Below, one piece after another: positions 33,899 through 42,892 of a stretch of DNA of 64,000 nucleotides. This DNA is from Halopseudomonas sabulinigri (GTDB taxonomy: Bacteria > Pseudomonadota > Gammaproteobacteria > Pseudomonadales > Pseudomonadaceae). Each line of letters begins with the position of its first letter. The first letter of the stretch is position 1. The notes beneath the pieces are model-generated. The model was given only the letters and a program-made list of their open reading frames with translations. It did not search any database and was not told the DNA's origin. Position numbers and translations under genes: made by a program. Where the stretch lies: contig NZ_LT629763.1 in assembly GCF_900105255.1 (NCBI RefSeq), positions 2,914,001-2,978,000 of the forward strand. Reading direction: 5' to 3'.

Positions 33899-33926
33899 AA
33901 CAAACCCGCAACGCTGCGGGTTTGTT
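33899..33926 (+). terminator. Hairpin terminator of the NnrU gene
   Basis: A perfect 12-base-pair stem (33899-33910 with 33915-33926, loop ACGC) ends in TTTGTT. It is followed by about 130 gene-free bases. Confidence 0.75.
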
Positions 33927-34057
33927 GTACTTGAGCCTTGATCAGCCGCCTCCGGCGCTATTGCAGAAGGCTGCCTGCCTCCGCGCGCGGCTGGGCAGTC
34001 GGGCGGCGGATGTGTTATCACTCGGGTTTCGTTGCTGTATCGATATAGGAAGGCCGT

Positions 34058-35704
34058 ATGCAATTACCAGCCTCAGCGCTGCGTTATTTCCCCTATCTGT
34101 TCTGCCTGGTGGGTGCGGTTGCCACCCTGGGCCTCACCTGGTTCTCGCTGCTCTGGTTACTGGCCGCACTGCCCTTGACGGTATTGGCCGTGATGGGGAC
34201 CTGGGATGTACTGCAAAAGCGCCGCACCATCAGCCGCAACTACCCGGTACTGGCGCACTTTCGCTATTTTCTTGAGTCCATCGGCCCGGAGCTGCGGCAG
34301 TACTTCATTCAGTCGGATACCGATGAGCTGCCGTTCTCGCGCGAGCAGCGCAATATCGTCTATCAGCGCGCCAAGGATATTCTCGACAAGAAGCCCTTCG
34401 GCTCGCTGATCCCCATGAACGCCGAGGGCTATGAGTGGATGAATCACTCGCTGGCACCGGTGGAAATCGTCGACAAGAACTTTCGCGTCACGGTGGGCAG
34501 CCACCCGAAAACGCTGAAGCCCTACGACGTCAGTGTCTTCAATATTTCCGCGATGAGCTTTGGCTCCCTCTCGGCCAATGCGATCCTGGCGCTCAACGCC
34601 GGAGCCAAGAAAGGCGGCTTCTACCACGACACCGGCGAGGGTTCGATCTCGCGTTATCACCGTGAACCCGGCGGCGACCTGGTGTGGGAAATCGGCTCCG
34701 GCTACTTTGGCTGTCGCAAGCCCGATGGCAGCTTTGACCCTGAACTCTTTGCCAAGAACGCCCAGCTGGATCAGGTGAAGATGATCGAGATCAAGCTGTC
34801 GCAGGGCGCCAAACCGGGTCACGGTGGCATTCTGCCGGGCGCCAAGGTGACGGAAGAAATTGCCGCCGCGCGGGGCGTACCCGTGGGCGAAGATGTGGTG
34901 TCGCCGGCGGCGCACTCGGCCTTCCATACGCCGCTGGAACTGATGGCGTTCATTGCTCAGTTGCGAGAGCTGTCGGGTGGCAAGCCGGTAGGCTTCAAGC
35001 TAGCCATCGGGCACCCCTGGGAATGGTTCGGCATCGTCAAGGCGATGCTGGAAACCGGCGAGCATCCTGATTTCATCGTGGTCGATGGCGGGGAAGGGGG
35101 CACCGGCGCCGCGCCGCTGGAGTTCATCAACCGCCTGGGCATGCCGATGACTGATGCCGTGCTGCTGGTACACAACACTCTGGTGGGCGCCAACCTGCGC
35201 GAGAAAATCGCCCTGGGTGCGGCGGGCAAGGTCACCTCGGCATTTAATATCGCACGCACCCTGGCCCTCGGCGCCGACTGGTGCAATGCGGCACGAGGCT
35301 TCATGTTCTCCCTTGGCTGTATTCAAAGCCTGAGCTGCCACAACGACAAATGCCCCAGCGGCGTAGCCACCCAGGACCACGGCCGTGGCAGCAAGCTGGA
35401 TGTCGCCGACAAGAGCGAGCGGGTATATCACTTTCAGCACAATACGGTGCTGGCGCTGGCCAACCTGCTGGAAGCTGCCGGGCTCAGCCACCCGCGCGAG
35501 CTGGGGCCGGAGCACATCATGCGGCGGGTGACCAAATACGAGGTGCAGCCCTACAGCGAGTTGTTCCAGTTTCTGGAGCCGGGTGTGTTGCTGGATGGCC
35601 GTGCCGAGCTGCACGTATTCAAGAAGTACTGGGCACAGGCCAAGGCCGACAGCTTTGGCGCACCCGACTTCATGATCCGGCTACGCGAAACCAAGTTGCG
35701 TTAG
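34058..35704 (+). CDS. FMN-binding glutamate-synthase-like protein
   Basis: A 548-residue protein that resembles the central and FMN domains of GltB but has no glutaminase domain. Two N-terminal hydrophobic helices (about residues 8-45) suggest membrane anchoring. The TIM-barrel shows FNISAMSFGSLSANAILALN, GEGSISRYH, KPGHGGILPGAK, VVDGGEGGTGAAPLEF and a cysteine cluster CIQSLSCHNDKCPSG that could hold a 3Fe-4S centre. Such stand-alone proteins are common and of uncertain reaction. The stop overlaps the convergent DUF2891 stop by 3 bases. Confidence 0.85.
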   Translation: MQLPASALRYFPYLFCLVGAVATLGLTWFSLLWLLAALPLTVLAVMGTWDVLQKRRTISRNYPVLAHFRYFLESIGPELRQYFIQSDTDELPFSREQRNIVYQRAKDILDKKPFGSLIPMNAEGYEWMNHSLAPVEIVDKNFRVTVGSHPKTLKPYDVSVFNISAMSFGSLSANAILALNAGAKKGGFYHDTGEGSISRYHREPGGDLVWEIGSGYFGCRKPDGSFDPELFAKNAQLDQVKMIEIKLSQGAKPGHGGILPGAKVTEEIAAARGVPVGEDVVSPAAHSAFHTPLELMAFIAQLRELSGGKPVGFKLAIGHPWEWFGIVKAMLETGEHPDFIVVDGGEGGTGAAPLEFINRLGMPMTDAVLLVHNTLVGANLREKIALGAAGKVTSAFNIARTLALGADWCNAARGFMFSLGCIQSLSCHNDKCPSGVATQDHGRGSKLDVADKSERVYHFQHNTVLALANLLEAAGLSHPRELGPEHIMRRVTKYEVQPYSELFQFLEPGVLLDGRAELHVFKKYWAQAKADSFGAPDFMIRLRETKLR

Positions 35705-36690
35705 CCCCAGACCGAGAGGGCGAGCAGGGCAAAGGTGGCAAGCCAGTGCTCGCCCATATAGTCGCCGCGCAGGTGCGGCAGGCTCACCTGCAGGTGGGCC
35801 TCGGCGCTCGCCTCTAGCCGCGTGCGCACCGCCTCCGGCAGGTCTGCTGCCAGCGCCTGCAGGCACCAGGCGCGGCTCAGGTTCAGTCCGTCCAGATGCG
35901 CCAGCTTGCCATCGCTGCGGTCGCGGCTGTGGGCCGGGGTCAGCAGTTGCGCCGGTTCGCCTTGCGCCAGCTCTGGCAGAAAGGCGTCAAACCAGCGGTG
36001 GAATTCAGCCACCGGTAATAACCGCTGCATCAGTGCCGCCTCTTGCAGGGCCGGGGAAAGAAAGTCCTCACCGCCCGGCTCCCAGGCCTGGCATGCCCGA
36101 TCCGGCAGATAGAATTCAGCGGCGCTGGCATGAATCTGCGTGAGCAGCGCCCGGTCATCGCAGGCCTCGGCGTAGTCCATCGCCAAAAGCAGTGCAAAGG
36201 CGGTGTTAGTATGCGCGCCGCTGCGAATCGGTGCACTCAGGCGTGGCAGGTACGCGCATAGCCGGCTCGCCAGTTCGCGGGCCAAGGGTTGTAATGTGCT
36301 CGCCCACGGCAGTCCGGCGGCGCTGAGTTCAGCCTGCAGCTTGAGCAGCCAGGCCCAGCCGTAGGGGCGCTCGAAGCTGCCGTTGCCCTGGCGTTGGAAG
36401 AAGGCACATTCCTGCGCCACCTTGGCCGGGGTCAGGTGGCGGTCAAACAGGGCGTCGATCTGCACGACCTCCGGCAACGCCGGTTGCAGCCGCCGAATGC
36501 GCGCCAGTAGCCAGTAACTGTGTACGCAGGAGTGCCAGTCGTAGCTGCCGTAAAAGATCGGGTGTAACTGGCTGGGAGGCAGCAGGTCTGCGGCCGATTG
36601 CAGCCGCAGCGGTTCGATGTGAGGGTATTCGCGCTCTACATGGCCCAGCGCGATGCGTGCCAGCGCGCCCAGCTCGGCGGCGGTGAGCAT
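35701..36690 (-). CDS. DUF2891 family protein
   Basis: A 329-residue protein starting at ATG 36690, one base after the stop of the upstream lipoprotein gene (TAG-C-ATG), so translation is coupled. DUF2891 features are HPIFYGSYDWHSCVHSYWLL, GWAWLLKLQAEL and GGEDFLSPALQEAALM. The alpha-helical repeats suggest an (alpha/alpha)6-type barrel. No enzymatic activity is established for the family. Confidence 0.85.
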   Translation of the reverse strand: MLTAAELGALARIALGHVEREYPHIEPLRLQSAADLLPPSQLHPIFYGSYDWHSCVHSYWLLARIRRLQPALPEVVQIDALFDRHLTPAKVAQECAFFQRQGNGSFERPYGWAWLLKLQAELSAAGLPWASTLQPLARELASRLCAYLPRLSAPIRSGAHTNTAFALLLAMDYAEACDDRALLTQIHASAAEFYLPDRACQAWEPGGEDFLSPALQEAALMQRLLPVAEFHRWFDAFLPELAQGEPAQLLTPAHSRDRSDGKLAHLDGLNLSRAWCLQALAADLPEAVRTRLEASAEAHLQVSLPHLRGDYMGEHWLATFALLALSVWG

Positions 36691-36691
36691 G

Positions 36692-37120
36692 CTAGCGGAC
36701 CCGCTGCCAGTCGATATCGCGCAGCAGCCAGTGACCGTCCTCATCCAGCCAGAACAAGCGTATATCGTATTGACCGGCGCTGTTGGGCAGAAAGCGCTCG
36801 GCGCCGGCCAGGGTCACGCGCGCGGTGGTTTCGGCGCGTTCGGGGTACGCCGGGTCGATAGTCGTGGTCTGGCTGCTGACCAGTACGCCAATGCGCTGGT
36901 TCTGCAGAAACATCAGCCGCAGGGTGCGTTCGGCCCAGGCGTTGTCGTACTGATCCTGGGCGCTGAATTGCGGATGCAAGAGTTCGGTAACCTGCTCGCG
37001 GTCGCGTGATTCGATGCCCTCCTGCAACTGCTCAAGGGCCTGATTCAGACGTGCATCAGGGGAGGAGGGCCCGCACGCGCCAAGGCTCAGCGAAATCAAC
37101 AACAGAAGTAGGATGCGCAC
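36692..37120 (-). CDS. Small lipoprotein, coupled to the DUF2891 gene
   Basis: A 142-residue predicted lipoprotein with lipobox SLGAC (Cys about residue 16). After a helical segment (DARLNQALEQLQEGIESRDREQVTELLHPQFSA) it has a strand-rich tail (YDIRLFWLDEDGHWLLRDIDWQR), a pattern like NTF2-type or SnoaL-like domains. The function is unknown. The first residues of the next gene follow its stop by one base. Confidence 0.75.
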   Translation of the reverse strand: MRILLLLLISLSLGACGPSSPDARLNQALEQLQEGIESRDREQVTELLHPQFSAQDQYDNAWAERTLRLMFLQNQRIGVLVSSQTTTIDPAYPERAETTARVTLAGAERFLPNSAGQYDIRLFWLDEDGHWLLRDIDWQRVR

Positions 37121-37249
37121 AGGTGACAGCAGCCTCGCAGGTCAGTAATGTGATGCTTTCTCAAGAGAATGGCGCGGGCGCGGAGGATTGGGCAAAACTG
37201 CTCTATGGCAGGCCGCCCGACGCGCTGGCGCTCAGGCCAGGAGCCCATC

Positions 37250-38221
37250 ATGCAATTGTTGTATCCGGAGATCAAACCCTACGCCCGCCATGAACTGGCC
37301 GTGGCTCCACCGCATGTTCTCTACGTTGATGAAAGTGGCCAGGAAGACGGCCTGCCGGTGGTGTTTATCCACGGCGGACCGGGTGCTGGCTGCGATGCCC
37401 TGAGCCGCCGTTTTTTTGATCCCTCGATCTACCGCATCATCACCTTCGACCAGCGCGGTTGCGGCCGCTCCACCCCGCACGCCAACCTGCAGAACAACAC
37501 CACCGCCGATCTGGTTGCCGACATGGAGGTGCTGCGCGAGCACCTGGGGATCGACAAATGGGTACTGTTCGGCGGCTCCTGGGGCTCGACGCTGGCGCTG
37601 GCCTACGCGCAGGCGCACCCAGACCGCGTCATGGGCATGGTGCTGCGTGGCATCTTCCTCTGCCGCGAGCAGGACATTCGCTGGTTTTATCAGGAGGGCG
37701 CCAGCCATATTTTCCCCGACTTCTGGGAAGACTACCTCAGCCTGATTCCCGAGGAAGAACGCCACGACATGGTCGCCGCCTACTACCGCCGCCTGACCGG
37801 GGATGACGAAATCTGCCGTATGCACGCGGCCAAGGCCTGGTCGGTATGGGAAGGCCGCTGCGCCACCCTGCGCCCCAGCCCGCAGGTGATCGACCGCTTC
37901 AGCGATGCCCGCCGCGCCTACGCCATCGCGCGCATCGAGTGTCACTACTTCGCTAACAAGACCTTCCTCGAGCCGAACCAGTTGCTCAACAACATGGCGT
38001 CCATTCAGCATATTCCCGGCATTATCGTGCACGGGCGTTACGACATGGTCTGCCCGCTGGATAACGCCTATGCGCTGCATCAGGCCTGGCCGAGCAGTGA
38101 GCTGAACATCATTCGCGACGCGGGCCACGCCGCCTCCGAGCCGGGCATAGCCGATGCACTGGTGCGCGCCACCGGCGATATGGCCAAGCGCTTGCTCGAC
38201 CTGGCCCCGCAGGCCGAATGA
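37250..38221 (+). CDS. pip: Prolyl iminopeptidase
   Basis: A 323-residue alpha/beta hydrolase of peptidase family S33 that removes N-terminal proline. AGGAG precedes ATG 37250; the frame is open further upstream but the family start fits here. Visible motifs are HGGPGAGCD, DQRGCGRSTPH, the nucleophile GGSWGST, VHGRYDMVCP (Asp) and DAGHAASEP (His). dtd starts one base past the stop, so the two form an operon, a pairing also seen in other pseudomonads. Confidence 0.95.
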   Translation: MQLLYPEIKPYARHELAVAPPHVLYVDESGQEDGLPVVFIHGGPGAGCDALSRRFFDPSIYRIITFDQRGCGRSTPHANLQNNTTADLVADMEVLREHLGIDKWVLFGGSWGSTLALAYAQAHPDRVMGMVLRGIFLCREQDIRWFYQEGASHIFPDFWEDYLSLIPEEERHDMVAAYYRRLTGDDEICRMHAAKAWSVWEGRCATLRPSPQVIDRFSDARRAYAIARIECHYFANKTFLEPNQLLNNMASIQHIPGIIVHGRYDMVCPLDNAYALHQAWPSSELNIIRDAGHAASEPGIADALVRATGDMAKRLLDLAPQAE

Positions 38222-38222
38222 G

Positions 38223-38660
38223 ATGAAGGGTTTGCTGCAGCGGGTGCGCCAGGCCCGGGTTGAGGTCGCAGGTGAAATTGTCGGTGCGATAGATCAGGGT
38301 CTTCTGGTACTGGTCGGCATTGAGCCACAGGACACCGAGGCCAGCGCCGACAAGCTGCTCAAACGCCTGCTCGACTACCGCGTTTTTACTGATGCCGATG
38401 GTCGCATGAATGATTCCTTGCGGCAGGTGCAGGGTGGCCTGCTGCTGGTATCGCAGTTCACGCTGGCTGCTGATACCCGCAAGGGCCTGCGCCCTGGCTT
38501 CTCCACCGCCGCGCCGCCGGCGCAGGCGGAGCTGCTATTTAACTATCTGGTGAGTCAGGCGCAGGCGCTGCACGCGCCGGTCGCCACTGGGCGGTTTGGG
38601 GCGGATATGCAGGTGCATTTGGTGAATGATGGGCCGGTGACCATTATGTTGGAGACCTGA
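38223..38660 (+). CDS. dtd: D-aminoacyl-tRNA deacylase
   Basis: A 145-residue DTD, which hydrolyses D-aminoacyl-tRNA and glycyl-tRNA-Ala and so proofreads chirality. The start is ATG 38223, one base after the pip stop. Signature motifs are LLVSQFTLAADT and the C-terminal NDGPVTIML, whose Gly-Pro pair forms the chirality filter. Confidence 0.95.
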   Translation: MKGLLQRVRQARVEVAGEIVGAIDQGLLVLVGIEPQDTEASADKLLKRLLDYRVFTDADGRMNDSLRQVQGGLLLVSQFTLAADTRKGLRPGFSTAAPPAQAELLFNYLVSQAQALHAPVATGRFGADMQVHLVNDGPVTIMLET

Positions 38661-39275
38661 CAGGTTTGCCGCATTGGCTTGGTTCCAGTTTCACTTTTGA
38701 GCCCTCATTGCTGATTATCTTTATTAGCTTCACGCGAGTGTTTCGCCTTTTCCGGCGAGTTACTTTTCTTTGAATGGCCAAAGAAAAGATAACCAAAAGA
38801 AATCCACCCCGACCAAGCTGGCCTGCGGCTCCCCTGCGTTACTCAGAGTTGAGCGCGCCTGCGGAACTCGCTTCGCTCAGACAGTCCTCGGCTTAATCGC
38901 TCAACCCCTGCGTTACTCGGCAGCTTGGAAGGGGGACGAAGGACCTGAGATCGGTGTGGTTTTCTGGTTTGGTTGCTTGGTTAAGTCGCGCAAAAACAAG
39001 CAACGACACGGACTCCTAGTCCCATCTGAGCGGGCGAGTAGCGCAGAGCTGTCGGGAATGAGCCCGAGGACTGTCTGAGCGAAGCGAGTTCCGCAGGGCC
39101 CCGGCAGCTTGAGCAACGCAGCGAACCCGCAGGGCCGCGCAGCTGGGTGCCCGAGGGGGTTGTTAGGGGGAGATGGGCAAGCATCTCCCCCTAACTCGCC
39201 TAGAGGCGAAAGCGGAAATCAGCCAACCAAAAACACTTAAAAGCTGCACGGCTCCAGCAGCAATTTAGAGGGCCA
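38661..39275. repeat. Gene-free composite of palindromic repeats
   Basis: These 615 bases lack a credible gene and are built from inverted repeats. An imperfect hairpin lies at 38759-38793 (CTTTTCTTT against AAAGAAAAG). A perfect 34-base inverted repeat has arms at 38858-38891 and 39064-39097. A perfect 13-base-pair hairpin has arms at 39163-39175 and 39182-39194. The sequence resembles dispersed intergenic elements of proteobacteria rather than a terminator of one gene. Confidence 0.85.
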
Positions 39276-39623
39276 TCACCCCACCGCATAAACCCGCGAC
39301 CAAACATAAATCAACACCGCCGCCGCGACCGTCCAAGCCACTACCGCCAGCACCAATGTAGTAATCAAACTGAACCGCTGGCTGAACCAGGCAATAGAGA
39401 TCAGATACAACGCATAGGGGATCAGTGACCAGAGCCCGAACAACGCCGTACTGCGCAGGTCACTCGATAGCCGCTGCGTGCCGATAATGTAATGAGCGAT
39501 GATGGTGAAGGTGGGAAATAATGGCACCAGACCGGCGATATAAAAGCTTTTCGACTTCGCCAGCAGGGCAATCAGCAGCACTGCAAGCGCACCCATTACA
39601 CATTTGAGCGCAAGGGACAGCAT
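39276..39623 (-). CDS. glpM: GlpM-like membrane protein
   Basis: A 115-residue protein with four hydrophobic helices. The stretch LLAKSKSFYIAGLVPLFPTF and TALFGLWSLIPYALYL are characteristic of GlpM of Pseudomonas, first described near the glycerol-3-phosphate genes and linked to alginate production. Start ATG 39623 is preferred to the upstream in-frame ATG because the hydrophobic helix begins there. No glp genes are near. Confidence 0.8.
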   Translation of the reverse strand: MLSLALKCVMGALAVLLIALLAKSKSFYIAGLVPLFPTFTIIAHYIIGTQRLSSDLRSTALFGLWSLIPYALYLISIAWFSQRFSLITTLVLAVVAWTVAAAVLIYVWSRVYAVG

Positions 39624-39754
39624 GGTGGTTCTTCCGGGAGCAGGGGAGGGAACGGCTAAGCTAAGCCCGGCACGTGATTCCGTCAATTACCGCTGTGTAG
39701 CAAAGCGTTCGCCGCTGACCGACGGCGCCTTGCGGCGCCATCGAGCTGCCTGAA

Positions 39755-40342
39755 TCAGGCCTTGGCAGCGGCTTCAACCCAGTCCAGGCGGTCCTGCCCG
39801 AAGAACATCTCATCACCCACAAAGAAGGTGGGGGCGCCAAATACACCGCGCTTTACCGCTTCTTCGGTGGTCGCTTTCAACTGTTCCTTGACCGCCGGAT
39901 CGCTAACCTTGGCCATCACCTCGGCCGGATCAAAGCCGCCCTTGGCCAGCACCTTGCCGACTATCTCCGGCTGGCCCATATCCAGCTCATCGATCCACAT
40001 GGCGGTAAAGATGGTCTCAAGGTAACGATCGAAATCCGCACTGCCCTGGTAGGCAGCGGCCCCGCGCATCAGCTGCAGGGTATTGATCGGGAAGAAGGGG
40101 TTCTGGTTCAGCGTGACGCCGTAGCGTTGGGCATAGCGCTGCATGTCGATGCGGCTGTGGGCGCCCTTGGCCGGCACGGTCGCCGGTGAGCTGTTGCCGG
40201 TGGCCATGAATACGCCGCCGAGCAGCATGGGTTTCAGCTCAATGCTGGCGCCGGTGCGTTCGGCCAGGGCGTCGAGTTGGGTCCAGGCCAGGTAGCTGGC
40301 AGGGCTGCCGACGTCGAAATAGAACTCGATGGTTTTGCTCAT
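39755..40342 (-). CDS. DsbA-family isomerase (2-hydroxychromene-2-carboxylate isomerase type)
   Basis: A 195-residue thioredoxin-fold protein with the kappa-class GST/NahD pattern: FYFDVGSPASYLAWTQLDAL at the start, with Ser rather than a CxxC redox pair, then FPINTLQLMRG and the C-terminal GVFGAPTFFVGDEMFFGQDRL. Such enzymes use glutathione in aromatic degradation or isomerise related compounds. It follows the SDR gene in a two-gene operon controlled, by inference, from the HxlR operator. Confidence 0.85.
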   Translation of the reverse strand: MSKTIEFYFDVGSPASYLAWTQLDALAERTGASIELKPMLLGGVFMATGNSSPATVPAKGAHSRIDMQRYAQRYGVTLNQNPFFPINTLQLMRGAAAYQGSADFDRYLETIFTAMWIDELDMGQPEIVGKVLAKGGFDPAEVMAKVSDPAVKEQLKATTEEAVKRGVFGAPTFFVGDEMFFGQDRLDWVEAAAKA

Positions 40343-40386
40343 AAAAGTCTCGCTTGCAGTCAGTGGGCAATCGGTTGAACGTTGGG

Positions 40387-41118
40387 TCAGAAGGTTTCCA
40401 TCCAGGGGCGCAGATCCAGCTCGTGCGTCCAGCTATCGCGCGGCTGGTTATGAATCGCCCAGTACTGGTCGGCAATGTGCTCCGGATTGAGAATGCCGCC
40501 CTGATCCTTCAGAGCATAGCGCTCGGGGAAATTGTCGCGGATAAAGGCGGTGTCGATCGCGCCGTCGATGATCGGGTGCGCCACATGGATACCCTTGGGC
40601 CCCAGCTCGCGCGCCATGCTCTGGGCCAGCGCGCGCAGGGCGAACTTGGCGCCGGCGAAGGCCGCGAAGCCCGAGCCGCCGCGCAGCGAGGCGGTGGCGC
40701 CGGTAAAGATGATAGTCCCCTTGCCGCGGGGCAGCATGACCTTGGCGGCTTCGCGGCCGGTGAGGAAGCCAGCGAATCCGGCCATCTCCCAGACCTTGCG
40801 ATACACCCGCGCTGTGGTGTCGGTAATGCCGAAGCGCACGTTGGCGCCGATGTTGAAGATGGCGACCTCGACCGGGCCGATCTCGCGTTCGATCTGCTCG
40901 AACAGCGCGACCATTTCCTCTTCACTGCGGGCGTCGCAACCAAAGGCATGGGCCTTGCCGCCGTCGGCTTCGATCTGGCTGACCAGCTCGCTCAGGCTGT
41001 CGGCATTGCGGCGGGTAACGCAGAGGGTAAAACCTTCACGGGCAAAGCGACGGGCGATGGCGCCGCCAGTGGCGTCACCGGCGCCAATCACCACGGTCAC
41101 GGGGGCGGGAGCAGTCAT
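40387..41118 (-). CDS. SDR-family protein lacking the catalytic tyrosine
   Basis: A 243-residue short-chain dehydrogenase fold with cofactor motif GAGDATGGAIARRF and NIGAN. Around the active site the sequence is TGATASLRGGSGFAAFAGAK: the position of the normal YxxxK tyrosine holds Phe. The protein may therefore be a divergent or non-classical SDR. It is first in a minus-strand pair with the DsbA-family isomerase and divergent from an HxlR regulator. Confidence 0.85.
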   Translation of the reverse strand: MTAPAPVTVVIGAGDATGGAIARRFAREGFTLCVTRRNADSLSELVSQIEADGGKAHAFGCDARSEEEMVALFEQIEREIGPVEVAIFNIGANVRFGITDTTARVYRKVWEMAGFAGFLTGREAAKVMLPRGKGTIIFTGATASLRGGSGFAAFAGAKFALRALAQSMARELGPKGIHVAHPIIDGAIDTAFIRDNFPERYALKDQGGILNPEHIADQYWAIHNQPRDSWTHELDLRPWMETF

Positions 41119-41155
41119 GCGCAGTTCCTCTTGTGGATTCGTTATTCAGCACGTA

Positions 41156-41201
41156 GGTTCTTTTTAAGAACTGACACGATAGTGGGTTTCTTTTTGGAAC
41201 T
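41156..41201. promoter_or_regulatory. Paired operator for the divergent SDR and HxlR genes
   Basis: Two copies of a 17-base near-palindrome, GGTTCTTTTTAAGAACT (41156-41172) and GGTTTCTTTTTGGAACT (41185-41201), lie 29 bases apart in the divergent promoter. On the minus strand a TTGACA (41202-41207) overlaps the second copy, so a bound regulator could block the SDR promoter. Confidence 0.7.
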
Positions 41202-41242
41202 TGTCAAGCTAGGCTGGAGCCCTTGCTACCGAGGAGTCAATC

Positions 41243-41722
41243 ATGCGCTGGGAAGAACTCGATCAACAGCCTTGCTCGCTGTCACGCACCCTGGCGGTCA
41301 TCGGCGACCGCTGGACCCTGCTGGTGCTGCGCGACTGCTTTCTCGGCGTGCGCCGCTTTGATGCCTTCGAGAAGCGGCTGGGCGTGACCCGGCACCTGCT
41401 CGCTGATCGCCTAAAAAAACTGGTCGAGCACGGGGTGCTCTACAAACAGCCCTATCAGCAGCGCCCGCTGCGCGAAGAATATCGCTTGACCGACAAGGGC
41501 CTGGCGCTGCACCCGGTAATCATGTCGCTGGTGAGCTGGGGCGATACCTACATGGCCGACGAGCGTGGCGCGCCAATCGAGCATATCCACAAGGCCTGCG
41601 GCCAGCGGATGAAACCGGTGATGGTCTGCTCGGAGTGCGCCGAGCCGGTTGGTGCGCGGGATGTTCGGGTCGAGGTGGGCGAGGCCTTTGGGGATGAGGT
41701 TCACGCACTGCTGGCGACCTGA
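41243..41722 (+). CDS. HxlR-family transcription regulator
   Basis: A 159-residue winged-helix protein. HxlR features include CSLSRTLAVIGDRWTLLVLRD, RRFDAFEKRLGVTRHLLADRLKKLVEHGVL and REEYRLTDKGLAL. A Cys pair near the C-terminus (CGQ and CSEC) may bind metal or sense redox. Divergent from the SDR-isomerase operon with paired operators between, it is very likely its regulator. Confidence 0.9.
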   Translation: MRWEELDQQPCSLSRTLAVIGDRWTLLVLRDCFLGVRRFDAFEKRLGVTRHLLADRLKKLVEHGVLYKQPYQQRPLREEYRLTDKGLALHPVIMSLVSWGDTYMADERGAPIEHIHKACGQRMKPVMVCSECAEPVGARDVRVEVGEAFGDEVHALLAT

Positions 41723-41734
41723 CCGACAAGTGGC

Positions 41735-42220
41735 TCAGATTTGCGTTGCTGTAGCCCGTTTCAGTATTTCTTCTACCAATTGCTTCGTGCTGATCTTCAG
41801 CCCGTTAACACTAATTCGAAAGGGCTTTGGTTCCTGACTCTTGCGTGCGCCCATCAGCCAGCGCCTCAGGGGTGAAAGGCCCTTGAGGTAGTCTTCGGGG
41901 TTGCGTACCCAGATGAAGACGAATCTCATGCCTTGAAATTCGAAAGGTTTGGCGAAGATGATATCGCGCCAGGAAATAGTGCCAACCTTCAGGTGTCTGT
42001 AGGTGAGTCCGGTATCGTCGAGTACCAGCTCAGGCCCCGCTTGTAACATGCGGTATAGCGAGCCTAATAGCAGAACCACGCAAAGTAGCAGAATACTCCA
42101 TCCTGCGAAGCTATCATTTGCTTCATGATCGACCGTCAAGATCGTAATGATCCCGCCCAGAGAGCCAATAACTGCGAGGGAGAACTTGAATTTGGAGATA
42201 GGGATGTTGAGCGTGTCCAC
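41735..42220 (-). CDS. Uncharacterised membrane protein (STM3941-like)
   Basis: A 161-residue protein with two membrane helices near the N-terminus (FSLAVIGSLGGIITILTV; GWSILLLCVVLLLGSLY), then a strand-rich cytoplasmic domain (LTYRHLKVGTISWRDI...VNGLKISTKQLVEEI). GTG at 42220 with AGGA upstream is the better start; a TTG 39 bases earlier is also in frame. I do not know the function; the layout resembles STM3941-family proteins. Confidence 0.65.
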   Translation of the reverse strand: MDTLNIPISKFKFSLAVIGSLGGIITILTVDHEANDSFAGWSILLLCVVLLLGSLYRMLQAGPELVLDDTGLTYRHLKVGTISWRDIIFAKPFEFQGMRFVFIWVRNPEDYLKGLSPLRRWLMGARKSQEPKPFRISVNGLKISTKQLVEEILKRATATQI

Positions 42221-42382
42221 CGGGCGCTTCCTGTGCCGTTGTTGGATTCCGTTCCGCAAGTGCGGCCGCTAGCTGTAGCAGATCTGTTGCGAGGGTCACA
42301 GCTGCCGCGAATAACCGGCGGATTGTAGCAGCCGGCACGCCAGACAAAGACCGGCCGACTTGCGTCGGCCGGATCGCATAGA

Positions 42383-42763
42383 TCAAGGCAAGCGATGCAT
42401 CGCACAGATCTTGTTGCCGGAGGGGTCGCGCAGGTAGGCCAGGTACAGCTTCATGCCGCCGCCTTCGCGCACACCCGGTGGGTCTTCACAGGTAACCCCG
42501 CCATTGGCCAGGCCGGCCGCGTGCCAGGCATCGGCCTGCTCGGGGCTGTCGACCGCAAAGCCGATAGTGCTGCCGTTGCCGCAGCTGGCGGGTTGGCCGT
42601 TGATCGGTTTGCTCAGGGCAAAGGTGCCGGTCTTGGTGAAATAGAAGCAGCGGCCCTTGGGGTCGATGACGCCGGGTTTGCAGCCGATAACGCCCAGTGT
42701 TGCGTCGTAGAACGCCTTGGACGCTTCAATGTCGTTGGCACCCAGCATGATGTGGCTGAACAT
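42383..42763 (-). CDS. VOC (glyoxalase fold) protein
   Basis: A 126-residue protein with a strong ribosome site (AAAAGGA) before ATG 42763. It begins MFSHIMLGANDIEASKAFYD and ends LAYLRDPSGNKICAMHR, matching the two halves of the VOC fold, as in the gene at 29903-30328. The reaction is unknown; similar proteins are called glyoxalase/bleomycin-resistance-like. Confidence 0.83.
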   Translation of the reverse strand: MFSHIMLGANDIEASKAFYDATLGVIGCKPGVIDPKGRCFYFTKTGTFALSKPINGQPASCGNGSTIGFAVDSPEQADAWHAAGLANGGVTCEDPPGVREGGGMKLYLAYLRDPSGNKICAMHRLP

Positions 42764-42892
42764 GGTTGTTCCTTTTCATTGTTGGTCTGTTTGCCGAAGC
42801 TCGGCCTCGCCAGCGTCGAGCCAAACGCGCTCGCCGTCAAGGCCCATAGGCGCGGCTGATTGGCTAACCGCGCCCATGCCGATGGAACGGTA

